A stretch of DNA of 64,000 bases from VRUE01 sp035712345 (GTDB taxonomy: Bacteria > Actinomycetota > Thermoleophilia > Solirubrobacterales > 70-9). The notes under the pieces were generated by a model. It did no database searches, was not told the DNA's origin, and was given only the letters and a program-made list of their open reading frames with translations. This document shows positions 10,149-18,134 of this stretch, one piece after another. The stretch's first letter is position 1; each line of letters begins with the position of its first letter. The stretch lies in contig DASTAY010000026.1 of the NCBI GenBank assembly GCA_035712345.1, forward strand, positions 11,154 through 75,153. Reading direction: 5' to 3'. Made by a program: the position numbers and the translations under genes.

Positions 10149-11759
10149 TCAAGCCAGATTCGACTTGCGCGGGTAGACGACGTCTGGGTCGGTGATGACG
10201 TTCACGAGGGTCGGCCTACCCGATTCGAACGCTCGCTCCAGGGCGGGTCGCAGCTCGACTGGATCGCGGACGAGGACGCCCTCGCAGCCCAATGCCTCGA
10301 CCGCCTTCTCGTACCGCGTTTCGGGCCTCAGCTCGGCCGCAACCGAATAGCCGTAGAGGAATTTCATCGGATGATGCTCGAGCGCCCAGATGCCGTTGTT
10401 GCCCATCACGCCCACCACGGGCAGGTCGTGACGCGCCAGAGTGTCGAACTCCATGCCCGCGAAGCCGAATGCTCCATCGCCGAGCAAGAGACAGACCTGC
10501 CGGTCCGGCTGGGCGAGCTTGGCTCCGAGCGCCTGCCCCGGCCCGGCGCCGAGGCAACCGAACGGACCGGGGTCCATCCAGCACCCGGGCTCGTAGGTCT
10601 CGATGAAGCGACCGGCGTAGGAAACGAAGTCGCCGCCGTCGCCGATCACGATCGCGTCGCGATCGAGCACCTCCCCGAGCTCCTTGTATATGCGAACGGG
10701 GTGCAGGGGCGAGCGGCCGTCGTTCAGCTCAGCCTGCTCCCCCGCGCGCTTCTCCGCCTCCGCGCCCCGCAACCGCTCGAGCCACTCGCCCGTCTGCCCT
10801 CGGCCGGCCGGCACCGACTCCACCAGCGCCGCCAGGCTCGCCGCCACGTCACCGACCAGGTCGATCTCCGGCGTCCGGTTTGCGATCAGCGCGTTCGGCG
10901 CCGCGTCGAGCCGGATCAGCTTCGTCTCCTCGCCGAAGCTCCCCCCGAAGCCGAGGCGGAAGTCGATCGGCACGCCGACCACCAGCGCCACGTCGGCTTC
11001 CTTCAGACCCATGCCCCGCGCGCGGCTGAAGGCAAGCTCGTGGTCGGCGGCGAGGCAGCCCCGGCCGAGGCCATTGAGGAAGACGGGGATCCCGAGGGCC
11101 TCGGCCAGCGCCCGCAGCTCGTTCTCGCCGTGCCCCCAGTACAGGCCGGAGCCCGCCATGATCGCCGGCCGCTCCGCGCCGGCGAGCAGCGCAGCGGCCT
11201 CTTCGACCCCGTCCGCGGCCCCGGCCGCCGGCCGGGAAGCATCCGGAATCTCGGCCGAGGCCTCGCTGAACACGACGTCCAGCGGGTAGTCGACGAAGGT
11301 CGGCCCGAACGGGGCGCTCAGGGCCAGATCGAGCGCCGCCGCGGTCCGGGGCCCGATCGCGCCCGTCTCCTTCACCGTCTCGGCCGACTTGACCAGCGGC
11401 GAGACGAAGGGCAGGTGGTCGATCTCCTGCAAGGAGCCCGAGCCCCAGCGCAGCTCCGGCGCCCGCCCGCCGAGCACGCACAGCGGCGAGCAGTTCGCCT
11501 GAGCGCCGGCGATCGCGCTGATGCCGTTGGTCACGCCGGGCCCGGCGGTCAGCGCCGCCACCCCCACGCGTCGGGTCGCCTTGGCGAAGCCCTCGGCCGC
11601 AAATGCCGCCGTCTGCTCGTGGCGCACGTCGACGATATCGATCCCCTCCGCTTTGCAACCGTCGTAGATCGAGAAGAGATGGCCGCCGGAGAGCGTGAAG
11701 AGATGGCTGACGCCGCGCGACCTCAGCGCCTTGGCGACGACCCTCCCACCGTGCTCCAT
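10149..11759 (-). CDS. Thiamine-diphosphate enzyme, acetolactate-synthase-like
   Basis: 536 residues from ATG 11759; the open frame extends further upstream but with Arg/Pro-rich sequence. Three TPP-enzyme domains are present. The N-terminal Pyr domain has the catalytic Glu in 'VRHEQTAAFAAEG'. The central domain contains 'RPAIMAGSGLYWGH'. The C-terminal PP domain has the TPP/Mg motif GDGAFGF followed ~25 residues later by 'GNNGIW'. It is similar to actinobacterial 'IlvG-like' proteins. No small regulatory subunit (ilvN) or other ilv gene is nearby, so a dedicated role in branched-chain synthesis is doubtful; a 2-hydroxyacyl-CoA lyase/oxalyl-CoA decarboxylase-type carboligase or lyase is equally possible. 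It is convergent with the small ORF. Confidence 0.8.
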   Translation of the reverse strand: MEHGGRVVAKALRSRGVSHLFTLSGGHLFSIYDGCKAEGIDIVDVRHEQTAAFAAEGFAKATRRVGVAALTAGPGVTNGISAIAGAQANCSPLCVLGGRAPELRWGSGSLQEIDHLPFVSPLVKSAETVKETGAIGPRTAAALDLALSAPFGPTFVDYPLDVVFSEASAEIPDASRPAAGAADGVEEAAALLAGAERPAIMAGSGLYWGHGENELRALAEALGIPVFLNGLGRGCLAADHELAFSRARGMGLKEADVALVVGVPIDFRLGFGGSFGEETKLIRLDAAPNALIANRTPEIDLVGDVAASLAALVESVPAGRGQTGEWLERLRGAEAEKRAGEQAELNDGRSPLHPVRIYKELGEVLDRDAIVIGDGGDFVSYAGRFIETYEPGCWMDPGPFGCLGAGPGQALGAKLAQPDRQVCLLLGDGAFGFAGMEFDTLARHDLPVVGVMGNNGIWALEHHPMKFLYGYSVAAELRPETRYEKAVEALGCEGVLVRDPVELRPALERAFESGRPTLVNVITDPDVVYPRKSNLA

Positions 11760-11837
11760 GAAACCAGAGCCTATTGATGGCACGCCCGGCCGTCGCCGCC
11801 GGACGCGGAGCGGAGCAGGCGGCGGGATAATGGCAAG

Positions 11838-11923
11838 GCCCGGGTGGCGAAACTGGCAAAAGCGGCGCACTTAAAATGCGCTGCCCCTCAGGGGGCTTGC
11901 GGGTTCGAGTCCCGCCCCGGGCA
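11838..11923 (+). tRNA. tRNA-Leu (TAA)
   Basis: An 86-nt class II tRNA. The acceptor pair is GCCCGGG (11838-11844) with CCCGGGC (11916-11922), then A73. The anticodon loop CTTAAAA gives TAA, there is a long variable arm (GCCCCTCAGGGGGC), and the T-arm is GCGGGTTCGAGTCCCGC. CCA is not encoded. Confidence 0.95.
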
Positions 11924-11981
11924 TCTCCGCGCCTCGCCGGCTTCGATTGGCCGTCTAAACACCGGGTAAATGTTTGTACAG

Positions 11982-11998
11982 AGCGCAACTATTGCGCT
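11982..11998. promoter_or_regulatory. 7-bp inverted repeat upstream of the sigma-factor gene
   Basis: AGCGCAA-CTA-TTGCGCT lies 65 bp before the sigma-factor start, between tRNA-Leu and that gene. It could be an operator or the end of the tRNA transcript; no T-run follows. Confidence 0.3.
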
Positions 11999-12062
11999 GT
12001 TAGCGTGTCCTTATCTACGAAGACGACGCCATTCGCAACGCCTTTCCCTGGAGGATTGAAGC

Positions 12063-13682
12063 TTGGAGGCATCGGCTCTAACCCACGCCAGTCAGCGCGG
12101 ACTCCTCGCCCGCCGCTCGCCGCTGCTCAAGCTGCAGGGCGACGCCAAGCTGATCGCGATGGCGCGCAACGGCAACACGGGCGCCTTCGAGACGATCGTC
12201 GACCGCTACCAATCCCGGCTGCTGGGCTTCTGCCGGCAGATGCTGCACTCCACCGAGGACGCCGAGGACGTCCTCCAGGAGGTCTTCGTCAATGCCTACC
12301 GGGCGATGCTCGCCGACGAGCGTGAGATCAACCTCCGCCCCTGGCTCTACCGGATTGCCCGCAACCGCTGCCTCAACCATCTGCGCAAGCCGACCGCCGA
12401 CGCGCAGGAATCGATGGACATGGTGCCCGCCGTCGAGGCGGCCTCCACCGCCGAGAAGGTCAGCAACCGCGAGGAGTTCCGCCAGCTCCTGACCGACGTC
12501 GGCAAGCTGCCCGAGACGCAGCGCACGGCGCTGCTGCTGCGGGAGATGGACGCGATGTCCTACGAGGAAATCGCCGCGACGATGGAGACCAGCGTGCCCT
12601 CGGTCAAGTCGCTGCTCGTGCGGGCGAGGATCTCCCTCGCCGAGGCGAGCCAGGCGCGCCAGCTGACCTGCGGCGAGGTGCGGCTGGAGCTGGCCGAGGC
12701 GTCCGAGGGCCTGCGCAAGGTCTCCGGCCCAGTGCGCCGGCACGTTCGCGATTGCGAGGAATGCGCGGATTTCCGCTCCCAGGTGCGCTCCAACGACAAG
12801 GTCATGGCAGCACTGTTCCCGGCCGGGGCGCTGGTGGCGTTCAAGAGCTTCGTCGTCGGCAAGCTCGGCTTCGGGAGCGCAGGCAGCGGCGCATCCGCAG
12901 GCACGGCTGGCGGCGCAGGGGCGGCCGGCGCCACCGCCGGGACGGCCGGGGCGACGGCGGCTGCGACCGGCGCCAGCGCCGGCGCGGTCGGCAGCGTCGG
13001 GGCAGCGCTCAGCGGCGGCAGCGCGGCGAGCGGGATCGGCGCAATCGGCGGCGCGATCGGGACCAAGGCCGTCGCCGGCGTCGTCACCGCCGCGGTGATC
13101 ACGGCCGGGGCGGTCAGCGAGGTCAACCAGAAGAGCGACACGACCCCGGCGCCCAGCGCCAACCCGCCCGCCAGGATCGCCTCCCTGCAGCGGCAGCGCA
13201 CGCCGCTTTCGCTGGCCCCGCACCGCGTCGTCGCTGCCCCACCGGCCCCGCAGCCCGAGCCGGTCGAACTCACCGTCACGCCCGCTCCCCAGCCGCAGCC
13301 TGCGGTCGAGGTGTCGTCTCCTCCCCCCGCCCCGGCGCCGGCAGCGGCTGCACCGGCGCCGGAAACCGGCGCGACCACCGCCCCGGAAGCACCTGCGGTC
13401 GACGACGAAGCGACCGCCAAAGCCGTCGCTCCGAAAGTCGGCGCCAAATCGCCGACCGCGGTGGCCGGCGCTCCGGCCGGCAGCGAAACCGTCGTCGTCA
13501 CCGTGGGCGGCCCGCCCCCGCCTCCAGCTGAAAGCGCGGCGCCCGAAGATTCGGCCCCGCCCCCCGCCGAAGAAAGCGCTCCGCCGCCGGTCGAATCGGC
13601 GCCCCCCAGCGAAGAACCGGCCGCCGAATCGACGCCGCCGCCAGCCACCTCGCCGGTCGAAGTCGAAGCCGAAGCCGGTTAG
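12063..13682 (+). CDS. ECF-type sigma factor with fused zinc-finger, hydrophobic and Pro/Ala-rich C-terminus
   Basis: 539 residues from TTG 12063, with GGAGG 8 bp upstream. Residues ~30-110 are sigma region 2 ('EDAEDVLQEVFVNAYRAM', 'PWLYRIARNRCLNHLRKP'). Residues ~140-195 are region 4 ('LPETQRTALLLREMDAMSYE', 'SVPSVKSLLVRARISL'). Residues ~205-245 contain 'RRHVRDCEECADFRSQ', the HxxxCxxC signature of zinc-finger anti-sigma domains. A Gly/Ala-rich, partly hydrophobic stretch (~255-360) and a ~170-residue Pro/Ala/Glu tail follow. The fusion suggests a self-contained, membrane-associated sigma/anti-sigma switch with an external tail; this is inferred. GAA codons are enriched in the tail compared with the GAG-rich N-terminal half. 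Confidence 0.85.
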   Translation: MEASALTHASQRGLLARRSPLLKLQGDAKLIAMARNGNTGAFETIVDRYQSRLLGFCRQMLHSTEDAEDVLQEVFVNAYRAMLADEREINLRPWLYRIARNRCLNHLRKPTADAQESMDMVPAVEAASTAEKVSNREEFRQLLTDVGKLPETQRTALLLREMDAMSYEEIAATMETSVPSVKSLLVRARISLAEASQARQLTCGEVRLELAEASEGLRKVSGPVRRHVRDCEECADFRSQVRSNDKVMAALFPAGALVAFKSFVVGKLGFGSAGSGASAGTAGGAGAAGATAGTAGATAAATGASAGAVGSVGAALSGGSAASGIGAIGGAIGTKAVAGVVTAAVITAGAVSEVNQKSDTTPAPSANPPARIASLQRQRTPLSLAPHRVVAAPPAPQPEPVELTVTPAPQPQPAVEVSSPPPAPAPAAAAPAPETGATTAPEAPAVDDEATAKAVAPKVGAKSPTAVAGAPAGSETVVVTVGGPPPPPAESAAPEDSAPPPAEESAPPPVESAPPSEEPAAESTPPPATSPVEVEAEAG

Positions 13683-13685
13683 CTC

Positions 13686-14609
13686 CTACCCCAGGCCGAT
13701 CACTTTCAGCCGCCGCATCAGGCACTTGGCGGCGAACTGGCGCGTCTCGGCGATCGAGAAGCCGAACAGCTCGTAATCCTCGTCGGACGGCGCCCAGGGC
13801 GGTGAGAGGACGCCCTCCGCGGCCGGCACGGCCTCCTCCAGCGTGCGCTGGATCGCCTGCTTGTAGCGCTCGTCCTCGTGCGCCTTCTCGCGCAGGAAGA
13901 CCGAGCCGAAGGCGACATGGCGGTGCTCGTCGCGGGCGACGTTCTGGAAGCCCTCGACGAAGCCCGGCAGGGTCCCTTCGCGTTCGTTGAAATCCATGAT
14001 GAAGTGCTGCCCGGTCAGCGCCAGCATTCCCTCGATCACCATGTGGTAGAGGGTCACCGCCTCGACCAGCGCCTCGCCGTCGTCGGGCACAGCCGAGAGG
14101 CGGTCGGTGCGCCGCTTGAGCATCTCGTCGAAGAGGCGGCCGAAGTTCTCGTTGAGGTGCTCTGAGGTCTCCGCCAGCATCTGCGTCAGGCCGTCGGCCT
14201 CGAGCACGCCGACCTCGCGGTAGAAGCGCTCGAAGAAGCGCACGTGGCGGGCCTCGTCGGCGATCTGCGTGCAGAGGAAGATCCGCTGGTCCTCGGTCGG
14301 CGCGGCGCGCATGATCGGGCCCAGCTCCTCCGCGACCTTCTGCTCGCCGATGAAGAACGAGGAGAGCCCGTACATCCGCTGGAAGCGCTCTTCCTCCGGG
14401 AATCCGGCCCAGTCGTCGCGGTCGCGGCCGAAGTCGAGCTCCTGGGTCTGCCACTGCTGGCGCTCCCAGAGCGCGTAGAGCTCGCCGTAGTCGAGCAGCT
14501 TGATGTCGGCCGTGCGATCGGCGGCCTCGTTCAGCGCCGGGTCGGCGGTCGCCTGGAAGTCGGCCCGCTCGGTTCGCGACCGGGTCCCGGTTGACTCTCC
14601 GGCCTCCAT
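13686..14609 (-). CDS. R2-like ligand-binding oxidase (R2lox)
   Basis: 307 residues from ATG 14609. This ferritin-like protein carries the dimetal ligands of the R2 fold: E89, E119-x-x-H122 ('DEARH'), E193, and E228-x-x-H231 ('DEHRH'). It also has the two residues that form the Val-Tyr ether cross-link in R2lox: V92, three residues after E89 ('GEQKVAEE'), and Y188, five before E193 ('YHMVIEG'). These spacings match the known R2lox proteins (E68/V71, Y162/E167), so it is not a true ribonucleotide reductase subunit. It uses a Mn/Fe centre and a bound long-chain ligand; its physiological substrate is unknown. The start lies 2 bp after the stop of the metal-dependent hydrolase gene, so it is the last gene of a four-gene operon. 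Confidence 0.9.
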   Translation of the reverse strand: MEAGESTGTRSRTERADFQATADPALNEAADRTADIKLLDYGELYALWERQQWQTQELDFGRDRDDWAGFPEEERFQRMYGLSSFFIGEQKVAEELGPIMRAAPTEDQRIFLCTQIADEARHVRFFERFYREVGVLEADGLTQMLAETSEHLNENFGRLFDEMLKRRTDRLSAVPDDGEALVEAVTLYHMVIEGMLALTGQHFIMDFNEREGTLPGFVEGFQNVARDEHRHVAFGSVFLREKAHEDERYKQAIQRTLEEAVPAAEGVLSPPWAPSDEDYELFGFSIAETRQFAAKCLMRRLKVIGLG

Positions 14610-14611
14610 GC

Positions 14612-15325
14612 TCAGATGGTATGCGCCTCCCCGGGCTTCAACAAGACCACCTGCGAGGAGGTCTTCGACTCGACCTCGGACTTGAAGGCGCCGCTGTCCG
14701 TCTCGACCGCGGGGAAGGTGTCGTAGTGCATAGGGATCACCGTGCCCGCGCCGATGAATTCGACCGCGACGACCGCGTCGTGGCGATCCATCGTGTAGTG
14801 GCCGCCGATCGGCAGCAGGGCTATGTCGACCGGGTTGCGCTCGGCGATCAGCTTCATGTCGCCGAACAGGCAGGTGTCGCCGGCGTGGTAGATCGTCTTG
14901 CCGCCGAGCTTGATCAGCAGGCCCGAGGGAACGCCGATCGAGATCCCGTGCTCGGCGCTGAACGGCGCCTCTTCGGAGCCGGGGATCGTGTTCGTGTGCC
15001 AGGCGGGAACGAGCTTGATCCAGCCCCAGTCGAACTCGACGGTGCCGCCGAGGTTGGGGTCGGTGACGGCCTCGGCCCCCTGCGATTCGAGCCAGTTGGC
15101 GAGCTCGACGATCGCCACGCAGTGCGCGCCGGTGCGCTTGGCGACCGGTACCGCGTCGGCGATGTGGTCGGCATGGCCGTGGGTGATCGCGATGTGAGTC
15201 GGCTCGACTTCCTCCGCGGTGTGGACCGCCGCCGGGTTGTTCGGCTTGAGGAACGGGTCGACCAGGAGCGTGGTGTCCCCCTCGCTCAGCTCGAAGCACG
15301 AATGGCCGTGGAACTTGATCTCCAT
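14612..15325 (-). CDS. UPF0173-type metal-dependent hydrolase (metallo-beta-lactamase fold)
   Basis: 237 residues from ATG 15325. The metal-site motif 'ITHGHADHIADAV' (HxHxDH) is present, together with the N-terminal 'FHGHSCFEL', 'AWHTNTIPG', 'IYHAGDTCLFGDM' and a C-terminal 'IPMHYDTFP' His. Length and motif order match the UPF0173/YtkL family of small metallo-beta-lactamase hydrolases, whose substrates are not known. It is 2 bp upstream of the R2lox gene and 2 bp downstream of the 111-residue gene, so it is co-transcribed. A hydrolase acting on a lipid-like ester could supply or remove the R2lox ligand, but this is speculation. Confidence 0.85.
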   Translation of the reverse strand: MEIKFHGHSCFELSEGDTTLLVDPFLKPNNPAAVHTAEEVEPTHIAITHGHADHIADAVPVAKRTGAHCVAIVELANWLESQGAEAVTDPNLGGTVEFDWGWIKLVPAWHTNTIPGSEEAPFSAEHGISIGVPSGLLIKLGGKTIYHAGDTCLFGDMKLIAERNPVDIALLPIGGHYTMDRHDAVVAVEFIGAGTVIPMHYDTFPAVETDSGAFKSEVESKTSSQVVLLKPGEAHTI

Positions 15326-15327
15326 CT

Positions 15328-15663
15328 TCAGCGCTCTCCTTCTTCGGGATCGGGGCCTTCGCCCTCGCTCATCTCCTCTTTCAGTGCCCAGCCGACGGCA
15401 ACCCCAACCATCATCCCCATCCTCGTTTCCTCGGCCAGCAGGGTCCGCACGGCGGCGATCCGCTCCTCGGGGTCGGGCATGGTGGCGGCCTTCAGCGACT
15501 CGCTCTCGTGCGACCCGCCGAACCAGCCCCCCTCGGCGAGGGCGGCCATCAGCACCCGCTGCAGCTGGGGAGCGGCGCGGGCGACGATCGTCTCCGCCTC
15601 GGCGAAGCGCTCGGCGTCGGCCAGCCGCTTTATCGCGGCTTCGAGTCGCTGCTCGTCGGTCAC
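15328..15663 (-). CDS. Hypothetical 111-residue helical protein
   Basis: Starts at GTG 15663, which overlaps the TGA of the rhomboid-like gene (GTGA), indicating translational coupling. Predicted to be mostly helical and soluble: an N-terminal helix pair ('EQRLEAAIKRLADAERFAEA'), a short Gly-containing segment ('ALAEGGWFGGSHESE') and a Glu-rich tail. 'RIAAVRTLLAEETRMGMMVG' may be weakly amphipathic. I recognise no family. Conserved linkage with the hydrolase and R2lox would be the best clue to its role. Confidence 0.7.
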   Translation of the reverse strand: MTDEQRLEAAIKRLADAERFAEAETIVARAAPQLQRVLMAALAEGGWFGGSHESESLKAATMPDPEERIAAVRTLLAEETRMGMMVGVAVGWALKEEMSEGEGPDPEEGER

Positions 15664-16433
15664 GGCACGTCGTGGCGCAGAGCAGAGGCGGCAAGACCGG
15701 CGAGGCCGCCGACGGCGCCCCCGATCAGGCCGGCGAAGACATCGGCATTCGATTCGAAGATCGGCAGGAGGAGCAGGACCACTGCAGCGACGGCGACGCC
15801 GATCCGGTCGTAGTCCTGGTCCACCGCGTGGTGCGCCTCGCCGCGGCGCAGCGCGAACCAGGCCGCGACCGCGCCCAGCGCCATCCCGTTGCCGCCGGCG
15901 ATGACGACGATTTCCCCCTGCGCGCTGGCGATGCCGCTCGCCGCCAGCATTCCCAGCGCGCCGCAGGCGAGCAGCAGCAGGCCGGTGGCGGGACTGCCCA
16001 AGCGGCGCTCGACGCCGGCGCCGAAGATCGCCAGGCCGATCGCGACGACGAAGAGGTAGCCGACGTCGGCGTAGGCGAAGGGGGCCGTGAAGAAGCGCCA
16101 CCACTCGCCGTTGAGCGGCACGGTGAGGCCACCGACGCTGACCAGCGGGGTGCCGGTCGCCTGCTCGACCAGCAGCAGCAGCGCCGAGCCGAGGATCACC
16201 GCCATGGTCGCGTAGGGCCGACGGGATACCGAGGCGCCGCGGGGACGAAGCTTGATCCGGAAGAGGCGGCTTGCCGGACCGCGGCGCGGCTTGGCCTCCA
16301 GCCCGTCCCCCCGCCGCTCCAGCTTCGGCGCCCTTTTGCGCAGTCGCGCGCCGCAGTACGGGCACTCGGTTACGTAGGGACTGACCTCGGAGCCGCAGTT
16401 CTTGCAGATGACGCTGAGCTCAGTCTCGCTCAT
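15660..16433 (-). CDS. Rhomboid-like membrane protein with zinc ribbon, catalytic residues apparently lost
   Basis: 257 residues from ATG 16433. The N-terminus is a zinc ribbon ('ICKNCGSEVSPYVTECPYCG', two CxxC pairs), followed by a basic linker and about six hydrophobic segments with a rhomboid-like order. In active rhomboids TM4 carries GxSG and TM6 carries a His before GG. Here the corresponding stretches read 'VIAGGNGMALGAVAAW' (Asn for Ser) and 'SNADVFAGLIGGAVGGL' (no His), so it is likely a non-proteolytic pseudo-rhomboid. It is the first gene of the minus operon leading to R2lox and is divergent from the aldolase gene. Confidence 0.7.
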   Translation of the reverse strand: MSETELSVICKNCGSEVSPYVTECPYCGARLRKRAPKLERRGDGLEAKPRRGPASRLFRIKLRPRGASVSRRPYATMAVILGSALLLLVEQATGTPLVSVGGLTVPLNGEWWRFFTAPFAYADVGYLFVVAIGLAIFGAGVERRLGSPATGLLLLACGALGMLAASGIASAQGEIVVIAGGNGMALGAVAAWFALRRGEAHHAVDQDYDRIGVAVAAVVLLLLPIFESNADVFAGLIGGAVGGLAGLAASALRHDVP

Positions 16434-16526
16434 GGTCAATCGAGGATAACCGCCCGGTGGCGGGCGCTCACTGCCTGCCGCCGGTGGCATACTGCGCAAA
16501 CACCCATCTTCGAGGAGGAATAGAGC

Positions 16527-17447
16527 GTGGAGTTGAAGAGCCTGACCGAGCAGAAATCGCTTCTAACCGAGCTGGCGCCCGGGAAAAGAGCTCGCCTGCG
16601 ACGGCTGCTGTTCGAGTTCGGGCCCGGCAACGGCACCCTGATGCTGCTGCCGATCGACCAGGGCATCGAGCACGGCCCGCGCGACTTCTTCCCCAACCCG
16701 GCCTCCAAGGACCCCGACTACCAGTTCCGGCTTGCGGTCGAGGCGGGCTACTCGGCCCTCGCCTGCCAGATCGGCATGGCGAGCAAGTACTACCCCGACT
16801 ACGCCGGCCAGGTGCCGCTGATCCTCAAGGTCAACGGCAAGACCGATATCCCCTCCTCCGCCCAGGCCTTCTCCACCTGCAACGCCAGCGTCGAGGACGC
16901 GGTGCGGCTCGGCGCCGACGCCGTCGGCTACACGCTCTACGTCGGCTCGCCCCGCCAGGACCAGGACCTCGCCCAGCTGCGCGGCGTGCGCGAAGACTGC
17001 GACCGCTTCGGGATGCCGCTGATCGTCTGGTCCTACCCACGTGGCGAAGCGGTCGAAGCCAAGGGCGGCCCCAACTCCTTCTACGCGATCGACTACGCGG
17101 CGCGACTGGCCATGGAGATGGGCGCCGACGTGGTCAAGCTCAACATGCCGAAGATCGACCCGGCGAAGGACAAGGACGCCCCCGCCCCCTACAACGAGAT
17201 GGAGATCGACCAGGCCGGAGCGATCCAGCACTGCGTCGAGTCCGCGGGGCGCGCGCTCGTCGTCCTCTCGGGCGGCTCCAAGGTCGACGACGACGTCGTC
17301 CTCGGCCACTGTCGCGAGATCATGCAGGCGGGCGGCAGCGGCGTCATCTTCGGCCGCAACGTCTGGCAGCGTGAGTGGAGCGAGGCGCTGGAGATCATCG
17401 CCCAGATCAAGGAGACGCTGCTCTCCAACGTGCGCCGCATCCCCTAG
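16527..17447 (+). CDS. Class I fructose-bisphosphate aldolase, DhnA/archaeal type
   Basis: 306 residues from GTG 16527, preceded by GAGGAGGAA. The TIM-barrel sequence contains 'LLPIDQGIEHGPRDFFP', 'GADAVGYTLYVGS', 'VVKLNMPKID' (likely Schiff-base Lys strand) and 'VVLSGGSKVDDD' plus 'GGSGVIFGRNVWQRE' for phosphate binding. This matches the DhnA-type class I aldolase used by several actinobacteria in place of the zinc class II enzyme. It cleaves fructose-1,6-bisphosphate to DHAP and G3P in glycolysis/gluconeogenesis. Divergent from the rhomboid-R2lox operon. Confidence 0.9.
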   Translation: MELKSLTEQKSLLTELAPGKRARLRRLLFEFGPGNGTLMLLPIDQGIEHGPRDFFPNPASKDPDYQFRLAVEAGYSALACQIGMASKYYPDYAGQVPLILKVNGKTDIPSSAQAFSTCNASVEDAVRLGADAVGYTLYVGSPRQDQDLAQLRGVREDCDRFGMPLIVWSYPRGEAVEAKGGPNSFYAIDYAARLAMEMGADVVKLNMPKIDPAKDKDAPAPYNEMEIDQAGAIQHCVESAGRALVVLSGGSKVDDDVVLGHCREIMQAGGSGVIFGRNVWQREWSEALEIIAQIKETLLSNVRRIP

Positions 17448-17466
17448 ACAGGGGGAGAGAAACAGT

Positions 17467-17494
17467 CGCTGCGGCCTTTACGGGCCGTGCAGCG
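17467..17494 (+). promoter_or_regulatory. Hairpin covering the start codon of the nuclease gene
   Basis: CGCTGC-GGCC (17467-17476) pairs with GGCC-(GT)-GCAGCG (17483-17494) around a 6-nt loop, with a 2-nt bulge. The right arm contains the GTG start at 17487. It could attenuate aldolase transcripts or mask translation initiation of the nuclease. Confidence 0.35.
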
Positions 17495-18038
17495 GCAATT
17501 GATCGGCAGCCTCGTCCTCTTCCTCGCGGTGGCGGCTCTCGTGCTGCGGCCTTGGGAGAAGAGCCCGGAAGCCGGGCCGGCGACGGCGACGGCGACGGTG
17601 CGGGTCGTGCGGGTGATCGATGGGGACACGATCGTCGTGCGGCTGGGCGGAGAGGACGAGGACGTGCGGTTGATCGGCGTCGACACGCCGGAGACGGTCA
17701 AGCCGGACACACCGGTGCAGTGCTTCGGCGAGCGGGCGTCGCACTTCACGAAAAGAGCGCTGACGGGGCGGCGCGTGCGACTCGTCTTCGGCGTCGAACG
17801 CCACGACATCTACGGCCGCCTGCTCGCCTACGTCTTCCTTCCGCATGGGACTTCGGGCGTGCCACAGCACGTAAAAAGTCCACAGCGCGAGCGCTTCTAC
17901 AACCCGATTCTGGTCCGGCGGGGCCTGGCGCGGTCGCTGACGATCCCGCCGAACGATCGCTTCGCTCCGCGCTTCCGGCGGCTCGAGCGGGCTGCCGCTC
18001 GGGACGGGCGGGGCCTCTGGGGCGCCTGCGCGCCGTGA
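17487..18038 (+). CDS. Thermonuclease (SNase-like) with N-terminal membrane anchor
   Basis: 183 residues from GTG 17487. Residues 4-21 ('QLIGSLVLFLAVAALVLR') form a signal anchor. The SNase core follows: 'VVRVIDGDTIVVRLGG' (Ca/Asp), 'VRLIGVDTPET' (Arg and Glu/Asp), 'FGVERHDIYGRLLAYVFL', 'LVRRGLARSLTIPPN' and 'RDGRGLWG'. It is predicted to degrade DNA/RNA outside the membrane. Between 'YVFL' and 'NPILVRRGLA' lies a ~14-residue insertion ('GTSGVPQHVKSPQRER') encoded by a palindrome (17848-17881). The canonical loop here is only a few residues long. Confidence 0.85.
   Translation: MQRQLIGSLVLFLAVAALVLRPWEKSPEAGPATATATVRVVRVIDGDTIVVRLGGEDEDVRLIGVDTPETVKPDTPVQCFGERASHFTKRALTGRRVRLVFGVERHDIYGRLLAYVFLPHGTSGVPQHVKSPQRERFYNPILVRRGLARSLTIPPNDRFAPRFRRLERAAARDGRGLWGACAP
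17848..17881. repeat. In-frame palindrome inside the nuclease gene
   Basis: GGACTT (17848-17853) pairs with AAGTCC (17876-17881), and GCGTGC (17857-17862) pairs with GCACGT (17867-17872, one G.T pair). It encodes the extra loop of the SNase domain. Confidence 0.65.
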
Positions 18039-18134
18039 CGGCGGTCACGTCCCAGGCACGAGCGCAGAGCGTAAGCCTGCAAGCGTTCATGCGGCTTTGC
18101 TACGGTCCGCCGCGGTCGCCGCGCGACCATCCTC

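Noticed and set aside
10062..11777. Long open frame (571 codons) on the plus strand opposite the TPP-enzyme gene
   Set aside because: The minus-strand frame has full TPP-enzyme motifs; this reading is its antisense shadow, common at ~70% GC.
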